This document shows positions 15,001 through 20,218 of a stretch of 64,000 bases of DNA, in pieces; the first letter of the stretch is position 1; every line of letters starts with the position of its first letter. The notes below the pieces were generated by a model, which was given only the letters and a program-made list of their open reading frames with translations, was not told where the DNA came from and did not search any database. Position numbers and translations under genes: made by a program. The DNA is taken from positions 1,054,001-1,118,000 of the forward strand of contig OZ220484.1 in the NCBI GenBank assembly GCA_965116165.1, in the 5' to 3' direction. This DNA comes from Azophilus sp965116165 (GTDB taxonomy: Bacteria; Pseudomonadota; Gammaproteobacteria; Pseudomonadales; Azotimanducaceae).

Positions 15001-15168
15001 GAAGGCGGCGCTGCCCGCGCGGCAGCGGGAAGAAAGCGGCCGCAGGCGGCGGAACGTTGCCGCCGCCAGCCGCCCGAGCGGTCCGGGGCAAGCAGAGCGT
15101 CCAGTTCGTGCACGGCGTGCCGATGCAGCCGGCGGCCAGGGTCGCGCTGCGTTCGAGCGGGGCGGCAC
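1..15168 (-). CDS. Giant exported FN3/Calx-beta repeat protein (probable adhesin), 3' end outside window
   Basis: The reading frame is open leftwards from an in-frame stop at 15544-15546 to the window edge, giving about 5,000 residues with the C-terminus missing. A hydrophobic signal-peptide core lies at about 14930-15000 and ends in QAAHA. FN3 domains follow, recognised by ITGWEFQQKEG, TTSHTVTGLTNGT and YGFKVRAVN, mainly at 14.9-13.7, 12.8-12.5, 12.0-10.6, 10.2-10.0, 7.4-7.1 and 6.5-6.2 kb. Between them are Calx-beta domains (AEDGTFTFTVT, DDALDEDDETFTVTLS, ATGTITDDD) and short cadherin/PKD-like modules (DTVTYAWTRKAGETTP). Chains of such calcium-binding beta modules are known from secreted or surface adhesins; adhesion is inferred. 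The start is unclear: the only ATG after the upstream stop is 15415-15417, over 130 codons before the signal core, and the GTG at 15166-15168 is used here. Neither has a good ribosome binding site. No secretion genes are seen nearby. Confidence 0.85.
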   Translation of the reverse strand, partial: MPPRSNAARPWPPAASARRARTGRSACPGPLGRLAAATFRRLRPLSSRCRAGSAAFRPPALAAVLLFALSAGLAPQAAHATSWGVLTATPGDGQVTLTWTWTHSRPNTSWWWFRYVRAGQPYHEYNVVRGIGSIYDSKYNLIGAHHRTQTITGLTNGVEYVFEVHAHIPNTALEVRATPSRYPIAPKGVTATPGTSQVTLSWDAHNDSRVTRWEYEQTSGGTTGNWKKISASNASTTSHTVTGLTNGTRYGFRVRAASDGLGAPSASVFATPRPAPCALRIASVSGPGPTVAFRWGPTKANCGDISRTQVQKKLASSPDWSGSVWETLSTNYYRNSGVAFTVDDTLRVSLAEGNSYHVRVRAVNEGLAVTSEEGVAGPPSSETLLWLGPPGSPTGLKAAPFQAAIQLTWNQQPSAQKVTGWDVRRKEGAGSYGEWGRITGSGANTVLHSASGLTSGVDYTFQIRAVNAAGDGRASEEVTETPTGVTISQPALTVEEGSSSTYTVVLDAEPSADVTVTVGGAAAGVSVSPPSLVFSLLNWNQPQTVTVSAAEDDNAVSEPVTLTHSASGGGLDSVPIRAVVVTVTENETAGFALSESDLELEEGESGSWTVALTSEPTADVTVTISGAPSGVTVTPPTLTFTAADWQTPQAVTVATVDDEDAAPLPAVTLTHSASGGDYGSLTASVALTVTENDTAGLTFSDGDKEISQLEVIEDGSGDYMVALTSEPTADVTVTITPGPGDVTVQSGSLTFTALNWSAAQQVVVLAAEDDDAKTDPAVTLTHSASGGDYGSVTGALTVAVLEHDPPGKPVNFSATAGDSQVTLSWNDPQNPDISGWEFQQAVRGASFGAWTPIPDSAAATTSHTVTGLTNGVFYSFKLRAVAQLRESLRGEKEDAEGVSSDEISALPRRLGKNVTLFVSDAQIEEGQAGTTPVLIRLVLGEPAPAGGLGLAFEVDGTSTATASAPVATSCSAPNPMDADMCWPRGARVLVSAGQDVAVHQVAVRGDRAIEPNETLVLNVVPGVDGWTGDSATITIVDDEVAPAAPTGLAAEARNGQALLTWDDLGNSDITRWEFQQKEGSGGSYGAWTAIPGSGAATTSHTVTGLTNGTEYGFKVRAVSPRGNGAESAEATVTPGAVPAAPTGFRATPGDAQLELFWDAAPGNSGILRWEVRFRKDSEDYQQPWAPIPGGAATTKLGPLTAENGVVYTYQLRAVNAAGPGEAAELTVTPLPPLPRKPAALKATAGNAQVALAWDHPIIAPPNERKYELQRKQGASGSYGAWKRVDIRLVDLGRFKYEAHHVVTGLTNGATYSFRVRELNEAGAGPASDEVTVTLPAVVPAAPTGVRAIASNRQVLLRWDNPNNPGITRWEFQGKEGASVSYGPWAPIPGSDASTTSHRVTGLTNDTIYAFKVRAVNATGNGAESSEVTATPVALPAPPSGFRATPDHRSVILTWDDPKDSSITRWQVRFLPETEEFQDANSNWLDIRGSGATTTRHEVGRLPSGQIHRFQVRAVSNAGVGPASDEALAGPADPGVTVSTSSLTVEEGGSGEYTVKLNTSPLGRQVVITVAGASGELSAAPATLTFTGTNWMEAQTVTVTLAEDGDAQTDAAQTLTHSARGGGYDRVDIASVTVTLAENDPPLKPANLRAIAGNGQVMLRWDDPENPDITGWEFAQKTGDGSYGGFTAISGSDAETTSHTVTGLTDGTRYGFKVRAVSAVGNGAESDEATATAGRPSLSVADVTAAEDGTFTFTVTLDPAAPADVTFKYAVTAENDDTATADTDFTEVAATAATISAGDTTFTFTVTVADDKLDEDDETFTVTLSEPSSNVQPGDAAATGTITDNDASPVLADIDNLTLRIGRTVDITATATDADAGDTITYAWTRKDGETTPPLPGSPDLGQARLSFTPTEAGVYTMTVTASDGDSNGNKHGNTDTGEVVITVVGKAAVSVPAALSVTEGTDTNATVTVTTEEAFGEDVTFDVSYGGASATGATNAADGDYDNDAVTSVTFSGADTTKTIAIPLNDDGLDEDDETFTVTIALAEGSALPAGFAPGNLTTTVTIVDNDHSPVLPDYPPTGTTRVGQAVDLSAEATDEDGDTITYVWTRKAGETTPPLPDGTNLNQARLLFTPTETGAYTMTVTASDPYGNTDTATVALTVVRAHVVSAPAALSVTEGTDANATVTLTTAAAFGEDVTFNVTYGGASATGAADPANGDYENDAVTSVTFSSAETTKDIAIPITDDDLDEDDETFTVTVALPEGASLPAGFAPGNLATTVTIADDDASPVLTEIADRTVRPGDDIDITASATDEDGDTVTYAWTRKAGETPAIPNGTDLNAARLTFTPEVGTYTMTVTASDPHGNTDTEEVTITVASVEVPVLTVATSTTSQFIDLTWTHAGTRVGDFVGNGVTFHEWQAGYRLKGVSGWNTSIIQGITNRSGKFGFVDIYPDGSSMEVRIRAVAYNSGNIKVYGPWSNIRTVTLKNTKSGAALTLKRVPVTVAAGSTATYTVGLTARYPGTLRITSSDTATATVNPPSLTFTAQNYNVAQDVTVTGVKAGSATIGHAFRLTGAAADAIPNAGTVAVTVVATPAAPAGLTATAGDAQVELSWTDPVNASITGWEFQQKEGAAGSYGAWTAISNSDAETTRHTVTGLTNGTLYGFKVRAVNLAGDGAASAEVTETPNGALPPVLTGATSSSAAVVTLTWTHSGTAPGDFIGDPGGAPQIYWEAEHRLKGAGDSDWDDYSNPSPSVGGGNTRRTMAVTVVSDYPHGATVEWRVRASIGGGSHGPWSNVREVTLQNSELAALTLTGAPVAVAPGSSKTYTVALTEAFAGTLRITSSDTATATVNPPSLTFTAQNYNVAQDVTVTGVKAGSATIGHAFRLTGAAADAIPNAGTVAVTVVATPAAPAGLTATAGDAQVELSWTDPVNASITGWEFQQKEGAAGSYGAWTAISNSDAETTSHTVTGLTNDTLYGFKVRAVNGAGDGAASTEVTATPKKPVSLSIADVTALENAGTMSFTVTADPAPAAPITFSYTVTAETGNTATADTDFTEVATATELTIAASATTATITVTVTDDALDEDNETFTVTLSGQSAGVLLGDATATGTITDDDHSPVLKEIKDQRITLGEAVDITASATDEDGDTVTYAWTRKAGETTPSLPDGTAENVARLTFTPPALGAYTYTVTASDGNGNTDTEEVTITVVAAVTPPVLTGATSSSAAVVTLTWTHSGTDPGDFIGDPGGASRIYWEAEHRLKGAGDSDWDDYSNASPSVGGGNTRRTMAVTVVSDYPDGATVEWRVRASVGGVLVGPWSNVREVTLQNSELAALTLTGAPVAVAPGSSKTYTVALTEAFAGTLRITSSDTATATVNPPSLTFTAQNYNVAQDVTVTGVKAGSATIGHAFRLTGAAADAISNAGTVAVTVGAAPAPGVTISPTELTVEEDGSGEYTVKLDTAPSANVTVTVGGESGEVTVDPSSLTFTPSNYGTAQTVTVNAGADEDTTDDTATLTHAAASTDTDYGSSLGIDDVTVTVTDTTPTLQLSTDPAAVTEGTAISLSVTSDRALTGDLTVSLTLSDRGSSGFDADDIPGTLGPRNFTASFGVSASTTGTVTIPTSADSDTEGAETYTITLNDGTGYALGTDKTADGTLNDPPQSPALSIADVTAAEDGTFTFTVTADPAPSSEVTFKYTVTAESGDTATADTDFTAVTTATAATIAANASSTTITVSVTDDALDEADETFTVKLSEPSSGVTLSDATATGTIEDDDDPPALAIADPAAVTEGDSGSTDMIFTVTLDAASGRAVTVDYAVDTSSTATASTDFTGGAGTLTFAAGDTSKTIAVSVTGDELDEDDETVVLKLSNATNASIGTATASGTITDDDDPAPGVTVSVSELTVTESSTANYTVVLDSRPAGDVTVTPGSSDTGAATVSDPLTFTRFNWNRPRTVTVTAVPDGDTGDESVAVSHAVTGYGSVSAAPSVSVTVTDTTPTLSLSHVPAAVIEGAAISLKVTSDKALAGGLAVSLTLEDRDTSGFDADDIRGALGPRNFIASFGAALSTTGTVTIPTRTDYSTEGQETYRITLNEGAGYAVDEDNNTADGTLNDGTPALGTGTVALIVEDKTAPEGETMSFTVIADPAPSSSITFKYTVTAESGDTATAGSDFTAVTTAATATIAANATSTTIIVSLLQDTEVEGDETFTVTLSEPSSGVTITDATATGTIGDDDEGIARPTSLRITAVEDAITLRWTARTDSEIDKWQYRFKNKERSWRGWNPFDVRNSTASTRSVTLNKRTTLHGGVGQYQVRAVTTVPIRPEFGGGEEETFGPWSELAEVSVVNTDNLGLEFSGGGITRTGSASVAWNAGVAQGASITYGVRLSAAALPYLDRTAEVTLTSGSGVRTSPSSLTFTRADARTAQPVTITGVAAGSAAIDHAVRFPALALLDPAGTITVTVTEARSHGVTISPTWLRIDEGGSGEYTVKLDTAPSANVTVTVGGESGEVKVTGSPLTFTPSNFGTAQTVTVSAGDDEDTAEDTATLTHAASSSDTNYGSSLGIEDVSVTVTDTTPTLQLLKNPVEVTEGTAISLTVTSDRALTGDLTVSLTLSAFGPSGFDVDDIPGALGPRDFTASFGNTASTTGTVTIPTSADSDAEDAESYTITLNDGTGYALGADKTVNSTLNDGTVSLSIADVTAAEDGTFAFTVTAAPAPASEVTFKYTATAESGDTATADTDFTAVTAAAAGTIAANASSTTITVSVTDDALDESDETFTVTLSDPSSGVTLSDATATGTITDNDDPPALSIAAPAAVAEGDSGSTNMVFTVTLGATSGRRVTVDYAVDSTSTATSGADFTALAGGTLTFAAGSTGAALAKTVTVAVTGDELDEADETVVLKLSNAVGATLPDPATASGTITDDDASPVLAALTAQAVTAGEDVDITASATDGDGDTVTYEWTRKAGETTPPLPNGTALDEDQLTFTTTAPGTYTMTVTASDGNGNEDTGTVAITVTAATTTPTVSLSIADVSAAEDGTFTFTVTADPAPSAEVTFKYTVTAEGGDTAT
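4903..7620 (-). repeat. Near-identical long direct repeats inside the giant adhesin gene
   Basis: A segment beginning with the codons for AAPAGLTATAGDAQ and running through an FN3 domain is present at about 6190-6660 and again 945 bp away at about 7135-7605. A 225-base stretch (6371-6595 against 7316-7540) reads identically in translation. A second unit containing VNPPSLTFTAQNYNVAQDV and the following WSNVREVTLQNSEL module occurs at about 4903-5560 and 6472-7130, offset about 1,569 bp, with part of it a third time from about 7417. The near identity at DNA level points to recent duplication or gene conversion. Confidence 0.85.
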
Positions 15169-15702
15169 GCACTCCCGCCCCGGGCCGCAAGCGTCGCGCT
15201 GCGCTCGATCAGTCAAGGGCGACCCTCCGCTCCGCGCGGAGACCGCGACCGGATACGAAGCAGGGCGCCCGCCGCCGACTTCGGTCCGCGGTCCGCAGCA
15301 GTCGAAGACGAGCGCCCCCGAATCGCAGCAGCCGGGCGCCCTCGTCCCAACCGGGCGCAGCGCTTCCCGGCCACGACTCGGACTCCGCAGGCAGCCTCGG
15401 GACGCTTGCGCGGCCATGCCACGACCGGCCGACCAACCACCGCTGGTGACAACGCTTTCGCTGACTCGTCTTCTTTTTTTTCCACAAGCCCATCCCTGCC
15501 AAATTGCTCCTGCCAAATTGCTGAATACAGACCCCGTTGGCCTCTACGGAGTATACCCAACCAAGTATTCAGGCATCCTCAGTGCGACATATCATACATC
15601 AGGCTCCAAGGCAGTGCCGATGGACAGCATCGATGCGATACCGTTACGGCAACTGCCTCAAGCAGCGCGATACTGTAAATCATGTTCTCTGGAGAATGCA
15701 CT

Positions 15703-16833
15703 ATGCCCCCCCAAGCCCGACCACACCGACGAACGATGACGCAACCGCTTCCCGCCATGCCCGGCGGCATTACCCCCGGGTGGCTAACCCAAACACTGCG
15801 CACGCAAGGGATTCTAGCGGATGATGTCGCCATTGTGGAACTCGATGTGCTGCAAGTCGGCGAAGGCGTGGGCATGATGAGCGAACTGTCGCGCCTCGTT
15901 CCCTCCTACGACGGGCCGGCCGACGACGCGCCGAGTTCCCTCGTCGCCAAATACCCCTCGCGGAATCCAACCAACCGCCGGGTGGCGATGAGTTTCAACC
16001 TCTACGAGCGAGAGGTGCGCTACTTCGCCGAGCTCAATGCGCTGACCACCGCGGTCTGCCCCGCCACCTATCTCGCGGAACTGGACGGCGACAACTTCCT
16101 CATTCTGATGGAGGACATGGCCGATTATCGGGTTGGCGATCAGATTGTCGGCGCAACCCTGGAGGAAACGGAACTCGCCATAGACGAGTTGGCGAAGCTG
16201 CACGCCGCGTTCTGGAATAGGGTGGATGAGATTGCCTGGATACCCCACGTTTACGGTAGCCGCCACGCCGCCAACATGATTGCGGGCACCGAGACGGGCT
16301 GGGACAGGATGGTGGCCACGTTCGGTGACCTCCTCCCCGCGGCCGTCCTGGCCATGCGCACCGACTTCCAATCCTCGGTGGCGCGCCTGCAAGCCGATTT
16401 GGACCGGCCACCCCTAACGCTGGCGCATGGCGACTACCGCATGGAAAACTTCCTTTTCGGCACGGCGTCCGGCCATCATCCGATGGCGATTATCGACTGG
16501 CAGGGGCCGCTTCTGAGCCGGGGCATGCAGGATGTCGCGCTGCTGCTCGGTCAAAGCACACAAACCGAGGTGCGCCGCGGCCACGAGCGCACCCTGCTCG
16601 GGCGGTATCTGGACGGGCTCGCCCGGCTCGGCGTAACCGATTATGCATTTGATGAGGCCTGGCGCGACTACCGCCATGCCCTGCTGTATAGCTGGGCCTA
16701 TGCCACGGTCGTATCGGGAACGCTCGATGCAACCAACGAGCGGGGTTTCGCGTGGATGTCGCGGATGCTCGCGCGCCAGGCCGAGGCGACGGAGGACCAC
16801 GGCCTGATCGGGATGCTGCCGTTCGCCGGGTAG
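15703..16833 (+). CDS. Aminoglycoside phosphotransferase (APH)-fold kinase family protein
   Basis: A protein of 376 residues with the APH/choline-kinase fold. The catalytic loop is visible as LAHGDYRMENFLF (about residues 237-249), and the metal-binding segment as MAIIDWQGP a few residues later. An upstream ILMEDMADYRVGDQ stretch fits the hinge between the lobes. This fold phosphorylates small hydroxylated molecules; the substrate cannot be read from the sequence, and many environmental members are not antibiotic resistance enzymes. The start at 15703 is chosen because GGAG lies 8 bases upstream (15691-15694); later ATGs at 15736 and 15757 are possible. It converges with the ampG-like gene, 80 bases apart. 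Confidence 0.8.
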   Translation: MPPQARPHRRTMTQPLPAMPGGITPGWLTQTLRTQGILADDVAIVELDVLQVGEGVGMMSELSRLVPSYDGPADDAPSSLVAKYPSRNPTNRRVAMSFNLYEREVRYFAELNALTTAVCPATYLAELDGDNFLILMEDMADYRVGDQIVGATLEETELAIDELAKLHAAFWNRVDEIAWIPHVYGSRHAANMIAGTETGWDRMVATFGDLLPAAVLAMRTDFQSSVARLQADLDRPPLTLAHGDYRMENFLFGTASGHHPMAIIDWQGPLLSRGMQDVALLLGQSTQTEVRRGHERTLLGRYLDGLARLGVTDYAFDEAWRDYRHALLYSWAYATVVSGTLDATNERGFAWMSRMLARQAEATEDHGLIGMLPFAG

Positions 16834-16912
16834 CGGAGGGTCGAAATATGTTCCCGGGACGCGGAGGGCGGATAGTGCCCGCCATCGTTTCCCACTGGGT
16901 CGAGTCCGCGGG

Positions 16913-18682
16913 CTATTGACGTTGACGGCGGGCGGCGAGGCCGACAAGGAGGAATACCGGCACACCGATGGCCGCCGCGCCGAGGAAGAAATAGGAATAG
17001 CCGAAGGCTTCCACCACGGTGCCGGAGTAGCCGCCGAGCAGTTTGGGAAACAGCGTCATCAACGAACTGAAAATGGCGTACTGGGCCGCCGTGAATTGGA
17101 GGCTCGTCAGGCTCGAGAGGTAGGCGACAAAGGCGGCGCCGGCAAGCCCCGCCGTCAGATTGTCGGCGCCGATGACGATGTACAGAAGCGGCAGGTCGCC
17201 CGGGGACGCGGCGAGCGCTATGAACAGCAGATTGGTCGCCACGGTCAGCACGGCGCCGAGCATGAGCACCCTCATCGTGCCATGCCGGAGCGCCAGCCAA
17301 CCACCTAGGAAGCCGCCGAGAATCGTCATCCAGATACCGAATACCTTGGTCGCGGTTGCAATCGCCTCCTTGCTGTAGCCCATGTCGTAGTAGAAGACAT
17401 TGGCGACGACGCCGAGAACGATATCGGAAATCCGATAAAAGCCGACCAACAGCAGGATCGGCAGCGCCGCGCGGCCATAGCGGGCGAAGAAATCCAGCAC
17501 CGGCGCCACATAGGTGTCGCGCACCATGGACCGGCGCGCCAGGCCGCACGCCACACACAGACGCGCCGCCGCGAGCGCGAGCCCCACGGCGGCACCGAGG
17601 CGCAACGTCTGCAGAACGAAGACCGCGGCGGTTGCGGGCATCCCCGTGGCCGTCAAGAGCCCGTCGCGGACCGCATGGAGCCAATCACCGAGAACAACGA
17701 ATGCGGCGATGAAGGCACCGACCACCAAGGCGAACAGGAGCAGAAAGCGGGCGTGGTCCGGCGCACCGTGCAGGTAGGCCGGCTGTTTGCGCCGCACCGG
17801 CTCGCGCACCAGAAGCGTGGTCGCCACGCCGGCCAGCATGGCGGCGGCCATGCACAGGTAGGTCCACTGCCAGGCAGCGTAAACATACTTGCCGGCCGTG
17901 CTGCCGAATCCGGCGGCGAGATAGAGGGCGACCGCGCCCGCCACCAACATGCCGCCCCGATAGCCGGCGACATAGGCCGAGGACAGGAGCGCCTGCATGG
18001 ACTCATCGGCGGCTTCGATGCGATAGGCGTCGATCACGATATCCTGGGTGGCCGCCGAAAAACCCAGCGCAACGGCGGCGAACGCCATGAGGGTGAGGCC
18101 CCGCGAGGTGCCCGGGTCGCAGAACGCCATCGCCACTATAGCAGCGATGACGGCAAACTGGGCCACCAACAACCAACCGCGCCGCTGACCCAGACGACGC
18201 GACAGAACCGGCAGCGGCAGCTTGTCGATCAGGGGCGCCCAAACGAACTTGAACGAATAACCCAGGGCCGCCCAACTGAAATAGGTAACGGCGGCCCGCT
18301 CCACGCCGGCCTCGCGCAACCACAGCGACAGCGTCGCGAAAATGAGCAGCAGGGGCAGGCCGGACGAGAACCCCAGAAACAACAGCGCCGCCACCTGGGG
18401 TTGCAGCCAGGCGATCGGCGGGGGGCGGGGGCTTTGCGTGGAGGGCGCGGCGGATGCGGCTCCTGTTTGACGCCGGGGACGGGGGCCGAGCACTGTTTGG
18501 CGGCTACGCGACCCCAGGGACCGCGGGGCGGCGGCGGATGCGGCTCCTGTTTGACGCCGGGGACGGGGGCCGAGCACTGTTTGGCGGCTACGCGACCCCA
18601 GAGACCACGGAGCGGCGGCGGATGCGGCCGACGCCGACTCTGCTTGCAATCGTTGGCCGGGCAGCAATCCTGAAGAGGGCAT
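16913..18682 (-). CDS. ampG: AmpG-like muropeptide MFS permease with unusual N-terminal extension
   Basis: An MFS inner-membrane transporter of the AmpG family, which imports anhydromuropeptides for peptidoglycan recycling. The family start is recognisable as VAALLFLGFSSGLPLLLIF, followed by the conserved TQDIVIDAYRIE loop and about 12-14 hydrophobic segments such as YSFKFVWAPLIDKLPLP. Its presence with ampD at 24.3 kb gives two steps of the same pathway. The encoded length of 589 residues is longer than usual because about 85 residues precede the first expected transmembrane helix. These are low-complexity and built on an 84-bp tandem DNA repeat (see separate entry). The ATG at 18682 is the only one available, so either the extension is translated or the true start is a GTG/TTG nearer the first helix. 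Confidence 0.85.
   Translation of the reverse strand: MPSSGLLPGQRLQAESASAASAAAPWSLGSRSRQTVLGPRPRRQTGAASAAAPRSLGSRSRQTVLGPRPRRQTGAASAAPSTQSPRPPPIAWLQPQVAALLFLGFSSGLPLLLIFATLSLWLREAGVERAAVTYFSWAALGYSFKFVWAPLIDKLPLPVLSRRLGQRRGWLLVAQFAVIAAIVAMAFCDPGTSRGLTLMAFAAVALGFSAATQDIVIDAYRIEAADESMQALLSSAYVAGYRGGMLVAGAVALYLAAGFGSTAGKYVYAAWQWTYLCMAAAMLAGVATTLLVREPVRRKQPAYLHGAPDHARFLLLFALVVGAFIAAFVVLGDWLHAVRDGLLTATGMPATAAVFVLQTLRLGAAVGLALAAARLCVACGLARRSMVRDTYVAPVLDFFARYGRAALPILLLVGFYRISDIVLGVVANVFYYDMGYSKEAIATATKVFGIWMTILGGFLGGWLALRHGTMRVLMLGAVLTVATNLLFIALAASPGDLPLLYIVIGADNLTAGLAGAAFVAYLSSLTSLQFTAAQYAIFSSLMTLFPKLLGGYSGTVVEAFGYSYFFLGAAAIGVPVFLLVGLAARRQRQ
18451..18628. repeat. 84-bp tandem repeat at the 5' end of ampG
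   Basis: Two nearly identical 84-bp units at 18451-18534 and 18535-18618, with the first 10 bases of a third at 18619-18628. Each starts CGGATGCGGCTCCTG and carries GACGCCGGGGACGGGGGCC. 84 is a multiple of three, so the repeat adds 28 residues (SRSRQTVLGPRPRRQTGAAS) per unit to the ampG reading frame. Confidence 0.9.
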
Positions 18683-19046
18683 ATTGACCGTTGGGCTACC
18701 GATTGTGGGCCGGCACCGCCGTGGAAAGTGGGGGAATTATGCGGCGCGCCAAGGCAAGCGGCAATTCTCATTGGGCGCGCGGTCTGCCGGAGGCCGGACT
18801 TGACGTTCGATTTGGCATGAGTTGAGCCAAAAGGGGTGGCCCGCGGTTTTTGGTGTATCCTACCCTCTCGCAGCGGGGCATGGTTGACAGGCAATGGGCG
18901 ACAGGTGTGTTGGCGAATTCAATCCTTTATGGATCACGGTTCCCATGGCGGAAGCCCGACAAATGATGTCGCCAAAGCAGTTCACTTGGGCCGCTACGCA
19001 ACGGGGTTTTCGGGTGCCACATTTGATACGTCTCTTTTGGGACTGT
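18683..19046. other. Intergenic region, no convincing gene
   Basis: No open frame here shows family resemblance. A perfect hairpin TTTGGC(n9)GCCAAA lies at about 18812-18832, and a TTGACA occurs near 18885 without a matching -10. It separates the ampG start from the 3' end of the broken RES toxin gene. Confidence 0.5.
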
Positions 19047-19495
19047 TTATCCTAATAGCCTGCGATCTGGTCGAAACTTAACTTTTGTGGCGTTTGAGAC
19101 TAAAGCCGGAAAGCGGTCATGTTTCGGATTCAACAGAAAATTGTATTCTTGGGGCACGACAACACTGGATATCGCAAGCGCCAATGACCGACCGCTGGCC
19201 AGCCACTGATCACCTATCTGGACTGTCGATATAGGCGCAGGAGAATGCTGCCAGTCCTTGGGGTATGCTTTTGTTTGCAGCTTGAGAGATATCTTTGGAT
19301 CAAGCTGCAATGCAAAAACGGCGGTGTAGTGCTTCAGTAGCTCATGGTCTTCAATAATGCCAGCGATATGGAACTCGAAAGATAGATACAGGCGCGGCCT
19401 TTGCTGTTCCAGCGGCCTCCGTTGAGTTTGGCGCCCTGCCCATCAAAAGCGGTATCACGCCACTTGTCCTTTACTAGGCGATAGGCCGTGATCAA
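19047..19495 (-). pseudogene. RES-domain toxin, frameshifted
   Basis: Remnant of a RES-family toxin, the NAD-degrading partner in RES/Xre toxin-antitoxin pairs. From a TTG at 19495 the frame reads as the classic RES N-terminus: ITAYRLVKDKWRDTAFDG, then GGRWNSKGRACIYLSSSIS; it ends at a stop at 19334-19336. The rest of the family signature continues in another frame from about 19357 to 19047: EDHELLKHY, PAPISTVQIGDQWLASG, and VVPQEYNFLLNPKHDRF. The join near 19350-19360 lacks the expected E-V-L-V-H residues, so a short out-of-frame deletion (about 19 bases, inferred) between ATTG-type direct repeats is likely. The TTG start overlaps the antitoxin stop (TTGA), the usual coupled layout. Confidence 0.85.
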
Positions 19496-19944
19496 GCTAT
19501 GACCCCATGCTCCAGTCGACCAATCAGGTCTTTCACTGCTTCTGCTTCTGTGGCGCTACGCATCAATTGCAACGGGGTCCGGCCGCCCAACCCTTTATTG
19601 GGTTTTATCAACCAGCCTTGTGCCCGCTCTTGATTGCCCTCGAACAGGTCAATGGCGGCCTTGAATATCTCAGCAAAGCGGTACAGACGATCACTTTCGT
19701 CCATACTGAAGTGTCCGGCCTTGGCTCGGCGAGCCAGCGTGGCGGGCTTGATTTGAAGAGCAGCAGCCAGTTGCTGTTTTTCCAGCCCCGCCTGCTGGGC
19801 GAGCAAATCATACACCTTGTAGGAGAACCCCCGCTCTAGTTCCGTGAACAAGTCAGGCCCCCGGCTCGGCAAGTTCACTTGCTCCCAGTAGTCTTTTACA
19901 TTCACAGTTGGCTCAAAGGGCTCCATAGCTCTGAATTCGCTCAT
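19492..19944 (-). CDS. Xre/MbcA/ParS-type antitoxin (DUF2384) of a RES-Xre pair
   Basis: A protein of about 150 residues with the two parts of this antitoxin family. The N-terminal helix-turn-helix is EKQQLAAALQIKPATLARRA. The C-terminal toxin-binding DUF2384 segment includes RLYRFAEIFKAAIDLFEGN and WLIKPNKGLGGRTPLQLM. It binds and neutralises the RES toxin and represses its own promoter in characterised systems. The second ATG (19942-19944) is chosen because AAGGAG lies 6 bases before it; the ATG two codons upstream sits against the Shine-Dalgarno. The antitoxin is intact while the toxin downstream is broken. Confidence 0.85.
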   Translation of the reverse strand: MSEFRAMEPFEPTVNVKDYWEQVNLPSRGPDLFTELERGFSYKVYDLLAQQAGLEKQQLAAALQIKPATLARRAKAGHFSMDESDRLYRFAEIFKAAIDLFEGNQERAQGWLIKPNKGLGGRTPLQLMRSATEAEAVKDLIGRLEHGVIA

Positions 19945-19962
19945 AACCATCTCCTTCCAAAG

Positions 19963-19981
19963 GACATATTTGCAGTATGTC
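19963..19981. promoter_or_regulatory. Candidate Xre operator
   Basis: An inverted repeat GACATA-n7-TATGTC immediately upstream of the antitoxin start, where autorepression by the Xre protein would be expected. The position and symmetry are seen directly; binding is inferred. Confidence 0.5.
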
Positions 19982-20064
19982 GTTTAATGGTTCCTTATTC
20001 CATGATACCAAGCCTCTGGTAGCGTTGCTGTTTGACATTTATTTCCAAGCAATAGGCACATAAA

Positions 20065-20164
20065 GGAAATTATATCGATGGGTTGATAGAAGCCGACATG
20101 CGGTAGTTTTCAGCCGCTAAATCCCCAACATATAGTGGTATGTCAACCCATGTATATAAGCCCC
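20065..20164 (-). mobile_element. Family B short inverted-repeat element, copy 1
   Basis: A 100-bp element starting GGAAATTATATCGATGGG and ending CATGTATATAAGCCCCC. It aligns over its whole length with the reverse complement of the copy at 34315-34414, including the internal CATATAGTGG and the mirrored GTTGATAG / TATGTCAAC arms. It encodes nothing and has the form of a MITE. It lies between the antitoxin promoter and the end of aceF. Confidence 0.7.
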
Positions 20165-20218
20165 CACATAAACATCATGCATGGACCGGTGACAACGGAT
20201 GCGTCGATACGAGTTTTC

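Noticed and set aside
15682..15702. Earlier ATG for the APH-fold kinase
   Set aside because: The later ATG at 15703 has a well-placed GGAG, which itself lies between the two ATGs.
18836..19081. An 81-codon rightward frame between ampG and the toxin relic
   Set aside because: No family resemblance, and it overlaps the 3' end of the recognisable RES pseudogene.
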